Source: Propionibacteriaceae bacterium (GTDB taxonomy: Bacteria; Actinomycetota; Actinomycetes; Propionibacteriales; Propionibacteriaceae). Taken from it: a DNA stretch of 14,910 nt. Under the pieces are notes generated by a model. It was not told where the DNA came from. It ran no database searches and was given only the letters and a program-made list of their open reading frames with translations. The position numbers and the translations under genes were made by a program. The DNA lies in NCBI GenBank assembly GCA_030528545.1, contig JAUMYR010000063.1, positions 1-14,910 of the forward strand, in the 5' to 3' direction. Each line of letters starts with the position of its first letter. Position 1 is the stretch's first letter. Shown here in pieces: positions 7,938-14,848 of the stretch.

Positions 7938-8669
7938 TCAGTGCTTCTTGTCGGGTCGGTCGGGGTCAAACGGGTCGAAGAGGACTCCGGATACCTGGAT
8001 CGGTTCCTGAAGGCCTGCGAGGCTGAGCCCCATCTCAGATGGCCTGATCACCCTGAGCACCCTGTCGGGGCGCTCACTGACCAAGGCCAGCAGCATCTGC
8101 CACTCCGCTTCGCCGAAGACGAAACGGAGTTCCTCAATGGACCTTGCCCCATTGCGGTGCGGTGGATCGTTCACTGGTCTCTGGTCGATGTCGTGGGCCG
8201 ATGCGACAAAAGGCAGGCCCCGAGGTAGCAGACCCATGAAGGAAAAGCGCACCCTCCCCCCGGATTCCGCAGGCCGGTGAGCAGTCATGACTCGCGATGG
8301 TCTCACCCCGGGGACTCGGTCGATCAGCCTGCGGCAGCCCGAGAGTTCATCGACCTGGCGTAGGACCGGGTCCAGCGGCTCAATGGCCAGATCGCATAGG
8401 CCGACCGGGGAGTCGATCCATTTGTTGAACCGCTGCGCCATAGGTCGGCCGAAGAAGATCCCCAGCACCGGCGTGAGGAAACGCAGACGATTGTGCATCG
8501 TCATGATTTCGACAAAAGGCCCATCAGGAAACCAGATGAAGGCGTTCGGCGCCCGCACCGCCTCGTTCCAGTGGACGACGAATCCGGCATCCCGAAAGTC
8601 CGCCACGGCCTTACGGATGTCCCTCACCCGAATCTGGATATGACTGATCCGGAACATCCCGCGTGTCAT
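7938..8669 (-). CDS. Glyoxalase/VOC-fold protein of unknown function (Glyoxalase_3-like)
   Basis: 243 aa from the ATG at 8669-8667, chosen because AAGGAG sits 8 bases upstream (8678-8683) and the start overlaps the glycosyltransferase stop as ATGA. The frame stays open upstream, but an earlier ATG at 8711 would intrude 46 bp into the glycosyltransferase. The N-terminus ISHIQIRVRDIRKAVADF (8-25) is a typical first VOC beta-strand and helix. FIWFPDGPFVEIMTM (44-58) carries a possible metal-ligand Glu54, and HRNGA (171-175) resembles the HPNGA element of glyoxalase-like proteins. His10 and Glu54 could form part of a metal site. I do not know its reaction. Its place between the glycosyltransferase and the NRPS suggests a tailoring, resistance or metallophore-binding role, but nothing in the sequence proves this. 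No signal peptide or membrane segment is seen. Confidence 0.72.
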   Translation of the reverse strand: MTRGMFRISHIQIRVRDIRKAVADFRDAGFVVHWNEAVRAPNAFIWFPDGPFVEIMTMHNRLRFLTPVLGIFFGRPMAQRFNKWIDSPVGLCDLAIEPLDPVLRQVDELSGCRRLIDRVPGVRPSRVMTAHRPAESGGRVRFSFMGLLPRGLPFVASAHDIDQRPVNDPPHRNGARSIEELRFVFGEAEWQMLLALVSERPDRVLRVIRPSEMGLSLAGLQEPIQVSGVLFDPFDPDRPDKKH

Positions 8670-9940
8670 GGGTGGCTCTCCTTCGTGTTCCGGGGTTTGC
8701 GCCCAACCCACTGGCTGGATGCGGCAAGAGCCGTTACGACCTCAGCCGCGAGTTCGACACCGTTTTCTGGGAGCAGCCTTGCCGACAGCTCCGATGCCCG
8801 GATGTCGTACCTTCCCGAGATCAGGTCCGCGATTCGTCCCGCGACCAGGTCGTCGCCGAGCCCGTCGCGCGGCACGTCGACATAGGCCGGCCCCGCGCCG
8901 GAGCGGACGACTGACTGTCCGTGGAACTGCTGATCGCCGCCGAAGGCGAAGACCAGGCAGGGGCGCCCCGCGCGCAGGGCGGCGCCCGTGGTGCCGAGGC
9001 TGCCGTGGCACACCACTGCCCGGCACCGGGGCAGCAATGGGCGGAAGGGAACCCAGGGAAGGGTCAGCACCTGGTGGGGATGGGAGCCGGAGACCTCGGA
9101 ACCGATGACGATGATGCGCTGGCCCTGGGCGAACAGGCAACGCTGCACTACCTCGTGTACCTCGCGCATGGAAGAGGAGACCACCGAGCCGAACCCGACC
9201 AGTACGGGAGCAGGACCGGACGCCAGGAAGTCCTCGACCTGCTGGGGCAATTCTTCCGAGGACGGTGGCTCCTCCAGCCATTCCCCGGTCACGTGGATGT
9301 GGTCTCCCCATGCGGGGTCCGGCGGCACCAGGATGGGGCTGAACTGGTACAGGGTGGGGATGGGTTCGCCGCCCATGGCCCGGGCGTCTGAGAAGAGGCC
9401 CCAGCGCGACAGCCCGAGCCGCGAGCGCCAGGTGCGGACACGGGGGAGCAGGGCCCAGTTCATCATCAGATCGGCCATCCGGTGCAGCACTGGGGCACGC
9501 CAGGTTCCATCGTTGCGGCGGGGGTCCATCATGGAGTACGACCGGCTGGGGTCGGTGGGATAGACCTGAACCCTTACGCATGGGAGACCCGCGGCCTCGG
9601 CGAGGTGCCGGGCGGCGATGCCGAACTGGGTGTAGAGAACGATGTCGACCCTGCGTACCGCTCCCTCGAGCGCATCGAAGATCGCCGGATCTCCCAGCAA
9701 CTCGCGCACGCCCTTGACCGCGTCCGCGACGCCGGAGGCGTCACCGAGCAAGCGTTTCATCCAGGCCTTGGAGTCCCCGGGGACCTCAACGAAGCCCAGT
9801 CCCGCCGAGAGCACTGTTTCCCCGAACTCGGGGAAACAGGCAATCGCCAGGTCGTGTCCGTCGCGGGCCAATCTGTGTCCCAGAGCGATGAACGGTGTCA
9901 CGTCACCGGTCGATCCGAGGACGACGGCGAGAACCCTCAT
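8666..9940 (-). CDS. GT1-type (GT-B fold) nucleotide-sugar glycosyltransferase
   Basis: 424 aa from the ATG at 9940-9938, which overlaps the acetyltransferase stop as ATGA; this is where the family's N-terminus MRVLAVVLGSTGDVTPF begins. An upstream in-frame ATG at 10024 would add a basic, low-complexity leader translated from the acetyltransferase gene. The N-terminal GSTGDVTPFIALGHRL (9-24) resembles natural-product glycosyltransferases such as the vancomycin Gtfs, placing Asp13 at the catalytic position. The C-terminal donor-binding region has HGSLGTTGAALRAGRPCLVF (312-331) and GGDQQFHGQ (334-342), the usual HGxxGT...DQ signature. It should move a sugar from a nucleotide donor to a small acceptor, plausibly the siderophore or its aryl starter. 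No sugar-biosynthesis genes are present, so a common donor such as UDP-glucose is possible. No strong ribosome binding site precedes the start, so coupled translation is likely. Confidence 0.88.
   Translation of the reverse strand: MRVLAVVLGSTGDVTPFIALGHRLARDGHDLAIACFPEFGETVLSAGLGFVEVPGDSKAWMKRLLGDASGVADAVKGVRELLGDPAIFDALEGAVRRVDIVLYTQFGIAARHLAEAAGLPCVRVQVYPTDPSRSYSMMDPRRNDGTWRAPVLHRMADLMMNWALLPRVRTWRSRLGLSRWGLFSDARAMGGEPIPTLYQFSPILVPPDPAWGDHIHVTGEWLEEPPSSEELPQQVEDFLASGPAPVLVGFGSVVSSSMREVHEVVQRCLFAQGQRIIVIGSEVSGSHPHQVLTLPWVPFRPLLPRCRAVVCHGSLGTTGAALRAGRPCLVFAFGGDQQFHGQSVVRSGAGPAYVDVPRDGLGDDLVAGRIADLISGRYDIRASELSARLLPENGVELAAEVVTALAASSQWVGRKPRNTKESHP
8678..8683 (-). promoter_or_regulatory. Ribosome binding site deciding the start of the VOC-like gene
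   Basis: AAGGAG on the minus strand, 8 bases before the ATG at 8669-8667. It lies inside the 3' end of the glycosyltransferase gene and makes the short form of the VOC protein the likely product. Confidence 0.75.
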
Positions 9941-10566
9941 GACTGGTCGACGGCCTCGTCGACATCCTCGCCGCTGCCCTGGAGAACTCGGTCCTGCGGG
10001 CCGATGGGACGGATCACCCGGCACGGGTTGCCCGCCGCGATGACGTTCGCGGGGATGTCCTTAGTGACGACGCTGCCTGCCCCGATGACGCTGTTGTCGC
10101 CAATAGTGACCCCGGCCGTCACGATGCTATGGCCACCGAGCCACACGTTCTCGCCGATGGTGATCGCGCCGGGGGTGCAGATCAGGTTCTTGCGCTCGTC
10201 AGGATCGATCGAGTGGTTACCCGCATAAAGCGAGCAGTAGGGGCCGATCATCGCGTTGCTGCCGATCGTCACCGGCGACATGTCGAGGATTTGCACACCT
10301 AGGTTGAAAGTCACATCATCGCCCAGCGTGATGTTGGTGCCGTACTGGCAGTAGAATGGCGTGAAGATCATGAGCCGCTCACCCATGGAACCGAACAGGT
10401 CTTGGAACGCCGCCCTACGTTCCTCCCACTGGGTAGGACGCAGCTGGTTGAGCGCGAAGCATTTCTCCGTGCCTGCCATCATGTCCTCGAAGAGCGATAA
10501 ATCGTCGAGCACCCGGAACGGCTGGTTGTTGCGGATCTTCTCTTCGATCTGTTCACGCGTGTCCAT
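9937..10566 (-). CDS. Left-handed beta-helix O-acetyltransferase (maltose/galactoside acetyltransferase, LacA/Maa/NodL family)
   Basis: 209 aa, close to the usual 185-205 of the family. The N-terminal helical cap (MAGTEKCFALNQLRPTQWEERR, about 30-51, contains the typical GxxY/F...L element) is followed by hexapeptide repeats such as ITLGDDV, VTIGSNAMIG, ITIGENVWLGG, VTIGDNSVIGAGSVV. Catalytic His118 lies in YAGNHSIDPDERK (114-126), as in LacA. The C-terminal AAGNPCRVIRPIG is the standard end. It should transfer acetyl from acetyl-CoA to a hydroxyl, most often on a sugar. Being translationally coupled to the glycosyltransferase (ATGA overlap) suggests that it acetylates the sugar this enzyme attaches, which is an inference. 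AAGGAG at 10575-10580, 8 bases upstream, supports the start. The gene begins 2 bp after the isochorismate synthase stop. Confidence 0.9.
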   Translation of the reverse strand: MDTREQIEEKIRNNQPFRVLDDLSLFEDMMAGTEKCFALNQLRPTQWEERRAAFQDLFGSMGERLMIFTPFYCQYGTNITLGDDVTFNLGVQILDMSPVTIGSNAMIGPYCSLYAGNHSIDPDERKNLICTPGAITIGENVWLGGHSIVTAGVTIGDNSVIGAGSVVTKDIPANVIAAGNPCRVIRPIGPQDRVLQGSGEDVDEAVDQS

Positions 10567-10568
10567 GG

Positions 10569-11759
10569 TTACTTCTCCTTCGGTGTGGTGGGTGGGTCAT
10601 CCGACGGCGTTCGCCCTCGGGTGGGAGGGAGCGATTCGGGTGTGCGCCCGAGGACTCCCAGCGCTGATACAAAGGTCTTCATCTTGGCGGCGGTCTCCAG
10701 CAGTTCCAGCCGCGGATCGGAGGCCGCCACGATCCCGGCCCCCGCAAACATGGTCGCCCGATGCCCTTGAAGCAGGCCCGCGCGTAGGACGAGGGCCCAT
10801 TCACAGTCCCCGCGGGCGTCTACCCAGCCGACCAGGCCCGCAAACACTCCCCTGTCGAATCCTTCGTTACGGGCGATGAAGTCTCGTGCCTCGGCGGAAG
10901 GCCACCCGCACACAGCGGGAGTGGGGTGCAGGTCGTAGAGCAGGTGCAGGGGTGAATGCCCCGGCTTCAAGCGACCCCTGACTGGGGTGCCGAGGTGCCA
11001 GACGACGGGTGTGGCCACCAGTTGCGGACGTTCCGGCAGTTCGACATCGTCGGCGTGACGGCCGAACGCCTCAGCCACTGCCTGGACGACATGGGAGTGC
11101 TCGGTGAGATCCTTACGCGACCTCAGCAGCGCTTGGGCTGCGGCCTGGTCCGCCACCGGGTCTACGCCTCGGGGGGTGGTGCCCGCCAGGGGCAGGGTCT
11201 CGACCAGGGAGCCGGTGCACGACAGGACGAGTTCGGGGCTGGCCCCCAGCAGGACGCCCGGCTCCTCGAAGCACCCGCCCAGTTCCACTCGGGACACGTA
11301 GGCGTCCGGGTTGCCCCGGCGCAACCGCGCGAACACCTCATCGGCGCAGGGCTCACGGGGACTATCTACCGTCACGCATCGTCCCAGCACGACTTTGTCC
11401 AGCGCGGATGAGCCGATGGAGGCTACTGCCCGGCCCACGATCTCGCGGTAGCCGTCGGGGTCCGGATGCTGTTCGGCCACCTCAAGCGGGAAGGCTACGT
11501 CGCCGCCTTGCCCCGGGCCGGGATTCTCTTGCCTGACCACCCGTGCCGGACGGTAGAGGTATGCGGGCCGCCTGGTGTCGAAAGGAATCACCCCGACAAC
11601 AACTGTTGGGGCGTCCTCGTGGCCCTCGACCGTCGTGTTCAGTACCCGGTCGACCGCGTTGGCGATGTCCTGCCCGGTCCAGGAATCGGGGACGACGGGC
11701 ATGACGTTCCCGGTCGCGACCAGGCTGCGCTGTCTGGCCACGAAGTCGAACCGCGTCAT
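10569..11759 (-). CDS. Isochorismate synthase (EntC/DhbC/PchA-type, chorismate-utilising enzyme)
   Basis: 396 aa, the size of EntC (about 390) and shorter than bifunctional salicylate synthases such as MbtI. Chorismate-binding motifs are present: DKVVLGR (121-127, Lys122 as general base), GASPELVLS (172-180, Glu176 as general acid), PLAGTTPRG (190-198), KDLTEH (216-221, Glu220), [13 protein letters not shown] (275-287), [12 protein letters not shown] (301-312), MFAGAGIV (337-344) and [12 protein letters not shown] (351-362, Glu355 for magnesium). The HPTPAVCG form follows EntC rather than MbtI. The enzyme converts chorismate to isochorismate, the precursor of salicylate or 2,3-dihydroxybenzoate. 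No isochorismate-pyruvate lyase or EntB/EntA-like gene is in the window, so the final aryl acid is undetermined. It starts 40 bp after the second permease, the largest gap in the operon, with AAGGCGAGG upstream of the ATG. The last ~25 residues are Pro/Thr/Arg-rich and outside the fold. Confidence 0.92.
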   Translation of the reverse strand: MTRFDFVARQRSLVATGNVMPVVPDSWTGQDIANAVDRVLNTTVEGHEDAPTVVVGVIPFDTRRPAYLYRPARVVRQENPGPGQGGDVAFPLEVAEQHPDPDGYREIVGRAVASIGSSALDKVVLGRCVTVDSPREPCADEVFARLRRGNPDAYVSRVELGGCFEEPGVLLGASPELVLSCTGSLVETLPLAGTTPRGVDPVADQAAAQALLRSRKDLTEHSHVVQAVAEAFGRHADDVELPERPQLVATPVVWHLGTPVRGRLKPGHSPLHLLYDLHPTPAVCGWPSAEARDFIARNEGFDRGVFAGLVGWVDARGDCEWALVLRAGLLQGHRATMFAGAGIVAASDPRLELLETAAKMKTFVSALGVLGRTPESLPPTRGRTPSDDPPTTPKEK

Positions 11760-11799
11760 AGAACCTCGCCTTCACAGGGACGCCCACACCACCGACAGG

Positions 11800-12582
11800 T
11801 CATCGGCGATATCCGATCGCCTTGCGAGTCAGCACGACCACGCTGAAGACAATCAGCCCGCCGAACCAGGTAGCGAACGAGAAAACGTGGTCCGCCATCG
11901 AAGAACCGGCGACCAAAGAGTCGACCAGCCCAGTGACTGCCGTCACCGGCGAGAGGTCGACGATTGGCCGAAGCACCTCGGCGTACATGTCTCGGGGCAT
12001 CATCGCGGTGTTGAAGAACATCGCCGCCATCACCAGCGGGGCGAAGCTCACAGCCCCCTGTGGGGTGTCGACCACGAAACCCAGCATCACGCCCACTGCG
12101 CCGGCCGCAACAGCAACTATGGCGAGCACCGTAAGGGCCCCGAGCAGACCTGCAACAGTACCGAAATCGGCGCCGTAAGCGAATCCGGTCCCGAGCGCGG
12201 CGAGCATTGAGGCGAACGACTTGGTCGATTCGGCCAGGATGCGCCCAGCCATTGCAGTCGACTGCTTGCCGGGCAACGTGGCCAAGCGGTCTGGCAATCC
12301 CTCGTGACGCTCTTGGACGATGCTGCCAGCGCCCATGAGTGCCGCGGTGAAGGACTGCGCAACGGCGATCATCACGCACACCCCCGTCATGTCCATGGGT
12401 GCACCGCTGAATTGCTCAACCATGCCGGAGAACATGACATTAAGGATGACCATCATCATGACGGGCATGCCGAGGGTCGACAAGATGTCGGCTGGCGAAC
12501 GCAACCACCGGGTCAGGAGTCGCCCTGCGTGCACCCACACTGCGGAAAACCATCCGATATGCGCTACCTCAGAGCTGCTCAT
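11800..12582 (-). CDS. ABC-2 type exporter permease (second DrrB-like subunit)
   Basis: 260 aa integral membrane protein with about six hydrophobic segments (roughly 33-52, 64-86, 118-137, 142-172, 178-193, 233-252). The stretch NTAMMPRDMYAEVL (191-204) followed by VDLSPVTAVTGLVDSL (208-223) is typical of DrrB-like ABC-2 permeases of antibiotic and natural-product exporters. It should pair with the preceding permease and the ATPase in the cytoplasmic membrane, probably exporting the finished siderophore. The ATG overlaps the first permease stop as ATGA (12579-12582), with AGGAG about seven bases upstream. The two permeases are of near-equal length and share layout but little obvious sequence identity, suggesting an old duplication and a heteromeric pore. 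Confidence 0.9.
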   Translation of the reverse strand: MSSSEVAHIGWFSAVWVHAGRLLTRWLRSPADILSTLGMPVMMMVILNVMFSGMVEQFSGAPMDMTGVCVMIAVAQSFTAALMGAGSIVQERHEGLPDRLATLPGKQSTAMAGRILAESTKSFASMLAALGTGFAYGADFGTVAGLLGALTVLAIVAVAAGAVGVMLGFVVDTPQGAVSFAPLVMAAMFFNTAMMPRDMYAEVLRPIVDLSPVTAVTGLVDSLVAGSSMADHVFSFATWFGGLIVFSVVVLTRKAIGYRR

Positions 12583-13367
12583 GCCTGTCTCCTAAAGGTT
12601 TTGGAAACCCAAAAGGCTCCGATCGTCAGGCCGACCAGCAGCCATGCCAGCGTCTCCCATCCCTCGTTGCCTGGCGTGAGACCGCTGAGGAAGGCCCGGT
12701 TAGTGTCGATCATCACGGAGAAGGGCATGTGAACGATGATCGGTTCAAGCCAGTCGGGCAGAGCCTGGGAGGGAATGAAGGCCGTTGAGAGCATCAGTAA
12801 CGGCAGCTCGATACCCTGGATGAGGCTGGCTACCTGGACCGGATGACGCGATCTCAGTGCAAGCCCGCAGAAGGTGAGCACGAGCACCTCTCCCATCACC
12901 AACGCCACCACACAGGCGAGCAGCAGCCCGCTAAGACTGTCGGGTTTCGCTCCACAAGCCAGGCCGATGGCTACGACGGCCCCCACGGAGATGACCGATC
13001 GGACGAGGTCGGTGAGCATACGTCCCCCGATGGCTACCATCGCGTGAATGGGCATGGCCCGTAACCGTGACAACAGCCCACAGTCCATATCGACGGCTAA
13101 CGCCATCGCGGATCCGCCCGCGGCGAACATAACCGCCTGGAACATAGAGGCCGCCATGAGGAACAGTGCGTAGTCGAATCCCGACGAACTGGCCGCGTGT
13201 CCGAATACGACCCAGAAAGCCAGCATCGACATCCCGGGGATGACCAGGGCCGACACCAGCGAGGCGCTGTTGCGACGGAGACGCAGGTTGTTGCGCCAGG
13301 TGGCTCCGGCAAGTGCCCGGATGCTCGCTGCTCCCCCGCCGACTCTCAGTTCGGGTACCAAGGCCAT
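12579..13367 (-). CDS. ABC-2 type exporter permease (first DrrB-like subunit)
   Basis: 262 aa membrane protein. It starts with a cytoplasmic amphipathic stretch (LAGATWRNNLRLRRNSAS, 19-36) and has about six membrane spans (roughly 36-56, 65-90, 122-140, 146-170, 184-200, 238-255). MFQAVMFAAGGSAMALAVD (75-93) with GLLSRLRAMPI (97-107) is the usual ABC-2 transmembrane/coupling-helix arrangement, and FIPSQALPDWLEPI (197-210) is the typical external loop before the last spans. It begins 2 bp after the ATPase stop with only a weak GAGAG ribosome binding site, so translation is probably coupled. It is likely half of the export channel for the product of this operon; the actual substrate cannot be read from the sequence. 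Confidence 0.9.
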   Translation of the reverse strand: MALVPELRVGGGAASIRALAGATWRNNLRLRRNSASLVSALVIPGMSMLAFWVVFGHAASSSGFDYALFLMAASMFQAVMFAAGGSAMALAVDMDCGLLSRLRAMPIHAMVAIGGRMLTDLVRSVISVGAVVAIGLACGAKPDSLSGLLLACVVALVMGEVLVLTFCGLALRSRHPVQVASLIQGIELPLLMLSTAFIPSQALPDWLEPIIVHMPFSVMIDTNRAFLSGLTPGNEGWETLAWLLVGLTIGAFWVSKTFRRQA

Positions 13368-13369
13368 GC

Positions 13370-14371
13370 TCAGACTCTCTCGACCAACTCAGCGCGGGGA
13401 GCGAAAGCCGTACCCAGAAAGACGTCGTCGAGAGATGGCGGGTTGAGTGAGGCTTGTACGATCTGCGCGCCGGTCTCCGAGGCGATGGCTCCGGCAGCCG
13501 CCACCAGGTCATCCATGCCATGGTTAGCGGTAAAGCAGATCTCTAAACCATCGACCACGAAGTCATCGGTCGGCCTGCCCAGGATGCTGGGGAGCACCGT
13601 CGCCGCGATCCTGCCGAGATGATTCTGTCCGTCGACGGCGATGCGGCAGATAGGCGCGCCAAATCTTCGCCGCAACTCGCTGGGAGATCCCTGGGCGACC
13701 TTGACCCCCTCCCTCAGGAGCACGATGTCGTCGGAGAGACGCTCCGCCTCATCCAGGTACTGAGTGGTGAGCAGGACGGCAACGCCCTGATCCCGCAGCT
13801 CTTCGACCATCTCCCACAGCTCGCGACGTGACAAGGGGTCCAGCCCAGTGGTGGGTTCGTCAAGAAACAGCAGGCGCGGTTCGACGATGAGAGAGGCAGC
13901 GATATCCAGCCGCCTCCTCATTCCTCCGGAGTACCTGGCGACCCGCTGATTGCCCACGTCCGCCAACCGGAAGCGTTCCAACAGTTCATCAGCCCGCTGC
14001 TTGGCCCGTCGTCGGCTCAGACCGTTGAGCCGGGCAAAGAAGACCAGGTTTTCCCTACCGGTAAGCTCTCCATCCACCGCTGCGAACTGACCGGTCAGTG
14101 AGATGACCTCACGGACCGCGCGAGCCTGCGTGACGACATCGGCCCCGCACACCGTGACGGTTCCGGCGGTGGGCAGCATCAACGTCGAGGCGATGTTAAC
14201 CAGGGTGGTCTTTCCCGCACCGTTGGCACCCAGCAGCGATACCACTTGGGCAGGCTGAACCTCGAAGGTCAGGCCTTTCAACACGTCCTTCGCCTTAGCA
14301 CCGCATCCGAAGGTCTTGTGGAGATCTAGCACGCGCAGAGGCACGGCCTCCGGGGTTTCGGGGTCCAACAT
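13370..14371 (-). CDS. ABC exporter ATP-binding protein, DrrA-like
   Basis: 333 aa from the ATG at 14371-14369. Walker A GANGAGKTT (48-56), Q-loop LTGQ (Gln95), signature YSGGMRRR (147-154), Walker B LLFLDEPTTGLD (167-178). The switch position, usually His, is Gln204 in LTTQYLDEAE (201-210), which is the form found in the DrrA family of daunorubicin-type exporters. The C-terminal SLDDVFLG element is also DrrA-like. It powers the two ABC-2 permeases encoded next, so the trio is probably the siderophore exporter. The start was chosen for GGAAGGAAGG (14375-14384) just upstream; a TTG 12 codons earlier (14407) has no comparable site and nearly touches the iron box. As first gene of the operon, just downstream of the iron box, it should be induced under iron limitation. 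Confidence 0.93.
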   Translation of the reverse strand: MLDPETPEAVPLRVLDLHKTFGCGAKAKDVLKGLTFEVQPAQVVSLLGANGAGKTTLVNIASTLMLPTAGTVTVCGADVVTQARAVREVISLTGQFAAVDGELTGRENLVFFARLNGLSRRRAKQRADELLERFRLADVGNQRVARYSGGMRRRLDIAASLIVEPRLLFLDEPTTGLDPLSRRELWEMVEELRDQGVAVLLTTQYLDEAERLSDDIVLLREGVKVAQGSPSELRRRFGAPICRIAVDGQNHLGRIAATVLPSILGRPTDDFVVDGLEICFTANHGMDDLVAAAGAIASETGAQIVQASLNPPSLDDVFLGTAFAPRAELVERV

Positions 14372-14374
14372 GCA

Positions 14375-14384
14375 CCTTCCTTCC
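14375..14384 (-). promoter_or_regulatory. Ribosome binding site deciding the start of the ABC ATPase
   Basis: GGAAGGAAGG on the minus strand; its first GGAAGG is 7 bases from the ATG at 14371-14369. It favours that ATG over the in-frame TTG at 14407. Confidence 0.75.
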
Positions 14385-14411
14385 GCGTTGCCTACCGTGG
14401 CCGCCAATAGG

Positions 14412-14430
14412 CTAGCTTAGGCTTACCTAA
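14412..14430 (-). promoter_or_regulatory. DtxR/IdeR-type iron box upstream of the operon
   Basis: The plus-strand 19-mer ctagcttaggcttacctaa matches 16 of 19 positions of the DtxR/IdeR consensus TTAGGTTAGGCTAACCTAA as I recall it, with the right half GGCTtACCTAA almost complete. A further CCTAA half-site follows at 14435-14439. The box lies 40 bp upstream of the ATPase start and is the only such site I see at a gene start, so Fe(II)-loaded DtxR/IdeR probably represses the whole operon in iron-rich conditions. I see no unambiguous -35/-10 pair; the box would overlap any promoter here. DmdR or another DtxR-family metal sensor could use the same motif. Confidence 0.82.
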
Positions 14431-14439
14431 TTCACCTAA

Positions 14440-14611
14440 ACTGTTTTGCTCTCTGGAACCGAGCCAGGCAAACGCGCGGGCACTAGGGGTCATCCAGAGC
14501 ACGGGGCGGGGCATCCTGGGTCATCCGGTTGCCGGTTTCCCGCTTCTGGCGTCCCCATGGCCCTTTCCGCAGCGGCCCGGTGATCGGCCGCGGGTGCGAA
14601 GGCTCCCAGAG
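14440..14611. other. Intergenic stretch with no gene recognised
   Basis: Between the iron box and the transposase-like fragment I see no coding region with a plausible ribosome binding site, no tRNA and no recognisable regulatory RNA. The words gggtcatcc occur twice (about 14488 and 14520), too short to call a repeat family. It probably contains the upstream promoter region of the siderophore operon and decayed insertion-sequence DNA. Confidence 0.5.
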
Positions 14612-14809
14612 TCAGCCCGGCACCGGTGCCAGGCTCGTCCAGGGCCACGTCGGTGAGGGTCCGGTTAGCGGTGTGAGTGGTGGTTTCTGCTGGTGGGTGT
14701 TTGCTGTGGGCATGTGGCCGGTGAAAGCGGTAGCGAACGCGTTCAGGGCGGGCTTCCAACGGGTCTGTCCGGTGCCCTCTGCTTCCTGGACGTCTAGCCG
14801 GTGCTGCAT
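14612..14809 (-). pseudogene. Possible C-terminal remnant of an IS256/Mutator-type transposase
   Basis: A 65-codon minus-strand frame contains TRWKPALNAFATAFTGHMP (residues 16-34), which resembles the C-terminal W..ALN.FA..F..R.P ending of IS256/Mutator transposases. The catalytic DDE region is not found upstream of it, so if real it is a broken fragment. The following residues are Pro/Thr-rich and carry no recognisable domain. Its place next to an IS-like end supports the idea. The call rests on a short resemblance from memory. Confidence 0.35.
14619..14630. repeat. 12-bp perfect palindrome
   Basis: ggcaccggtgcc equals its own reverse complement. It lies at the 3' end of the transposase-like remnant. 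There is no T-run after it on either strand, so it is not a convincing terminator, and no function is assigned. Confidence 0.4.
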
Positions 14810-14816
14810 ACAGCAC
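14801..14816. repeat. Small inverted repeat (6-bp arms, 4-base loop)
   Basis: gtgctg-cata-cagcac can form a short hairpin. It lies between the transposase-like remnant and the IS-like end. It could be part of an old element terminus; there is no poly-T tail, so a terminator role is unlikely. Confidence 0.35.
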
Positions 14817-14848
14817 GTGGATCAGACAGGCCTAGACCCTCGCAGCCG

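Noticed and set aside
8670..8711. Longer VOC-like protein from the ATG at 8711
   Set aside because: It would overlap the glycosyltransferase by 46 bp and lacks the AAGGAG found before the ATG at 8669, where the conserved fold begins.
9941..10024. Longer glycosyltransferase from the ATG at 10024
   Set aside because: The added 28 residues are basic, low-complexity shadow of the acetyltransferase gene; family N-termini begin at MRVLAVVLGSTGD.
10569..11759. Assignment as bifunctional salicylate synthase (MbtI/Irp9)
   Set aside because: Length and the HPTPAVCG motif follow EntC/DhbC/PchA, so isochorismate synthase is the safer call.
14372..14407. Longer ABC ATPase from the TTG at 14407
   Set aside because: A rare start codon with no good ribosome binding site, almost touching the iron box; the ATG at 14371 has a strong GGAAGG in place.
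14801..14816. Hairpin as a rho-independent terminator
   Set aside because: Arms are only 6 bp and no T-run follows on either strand.
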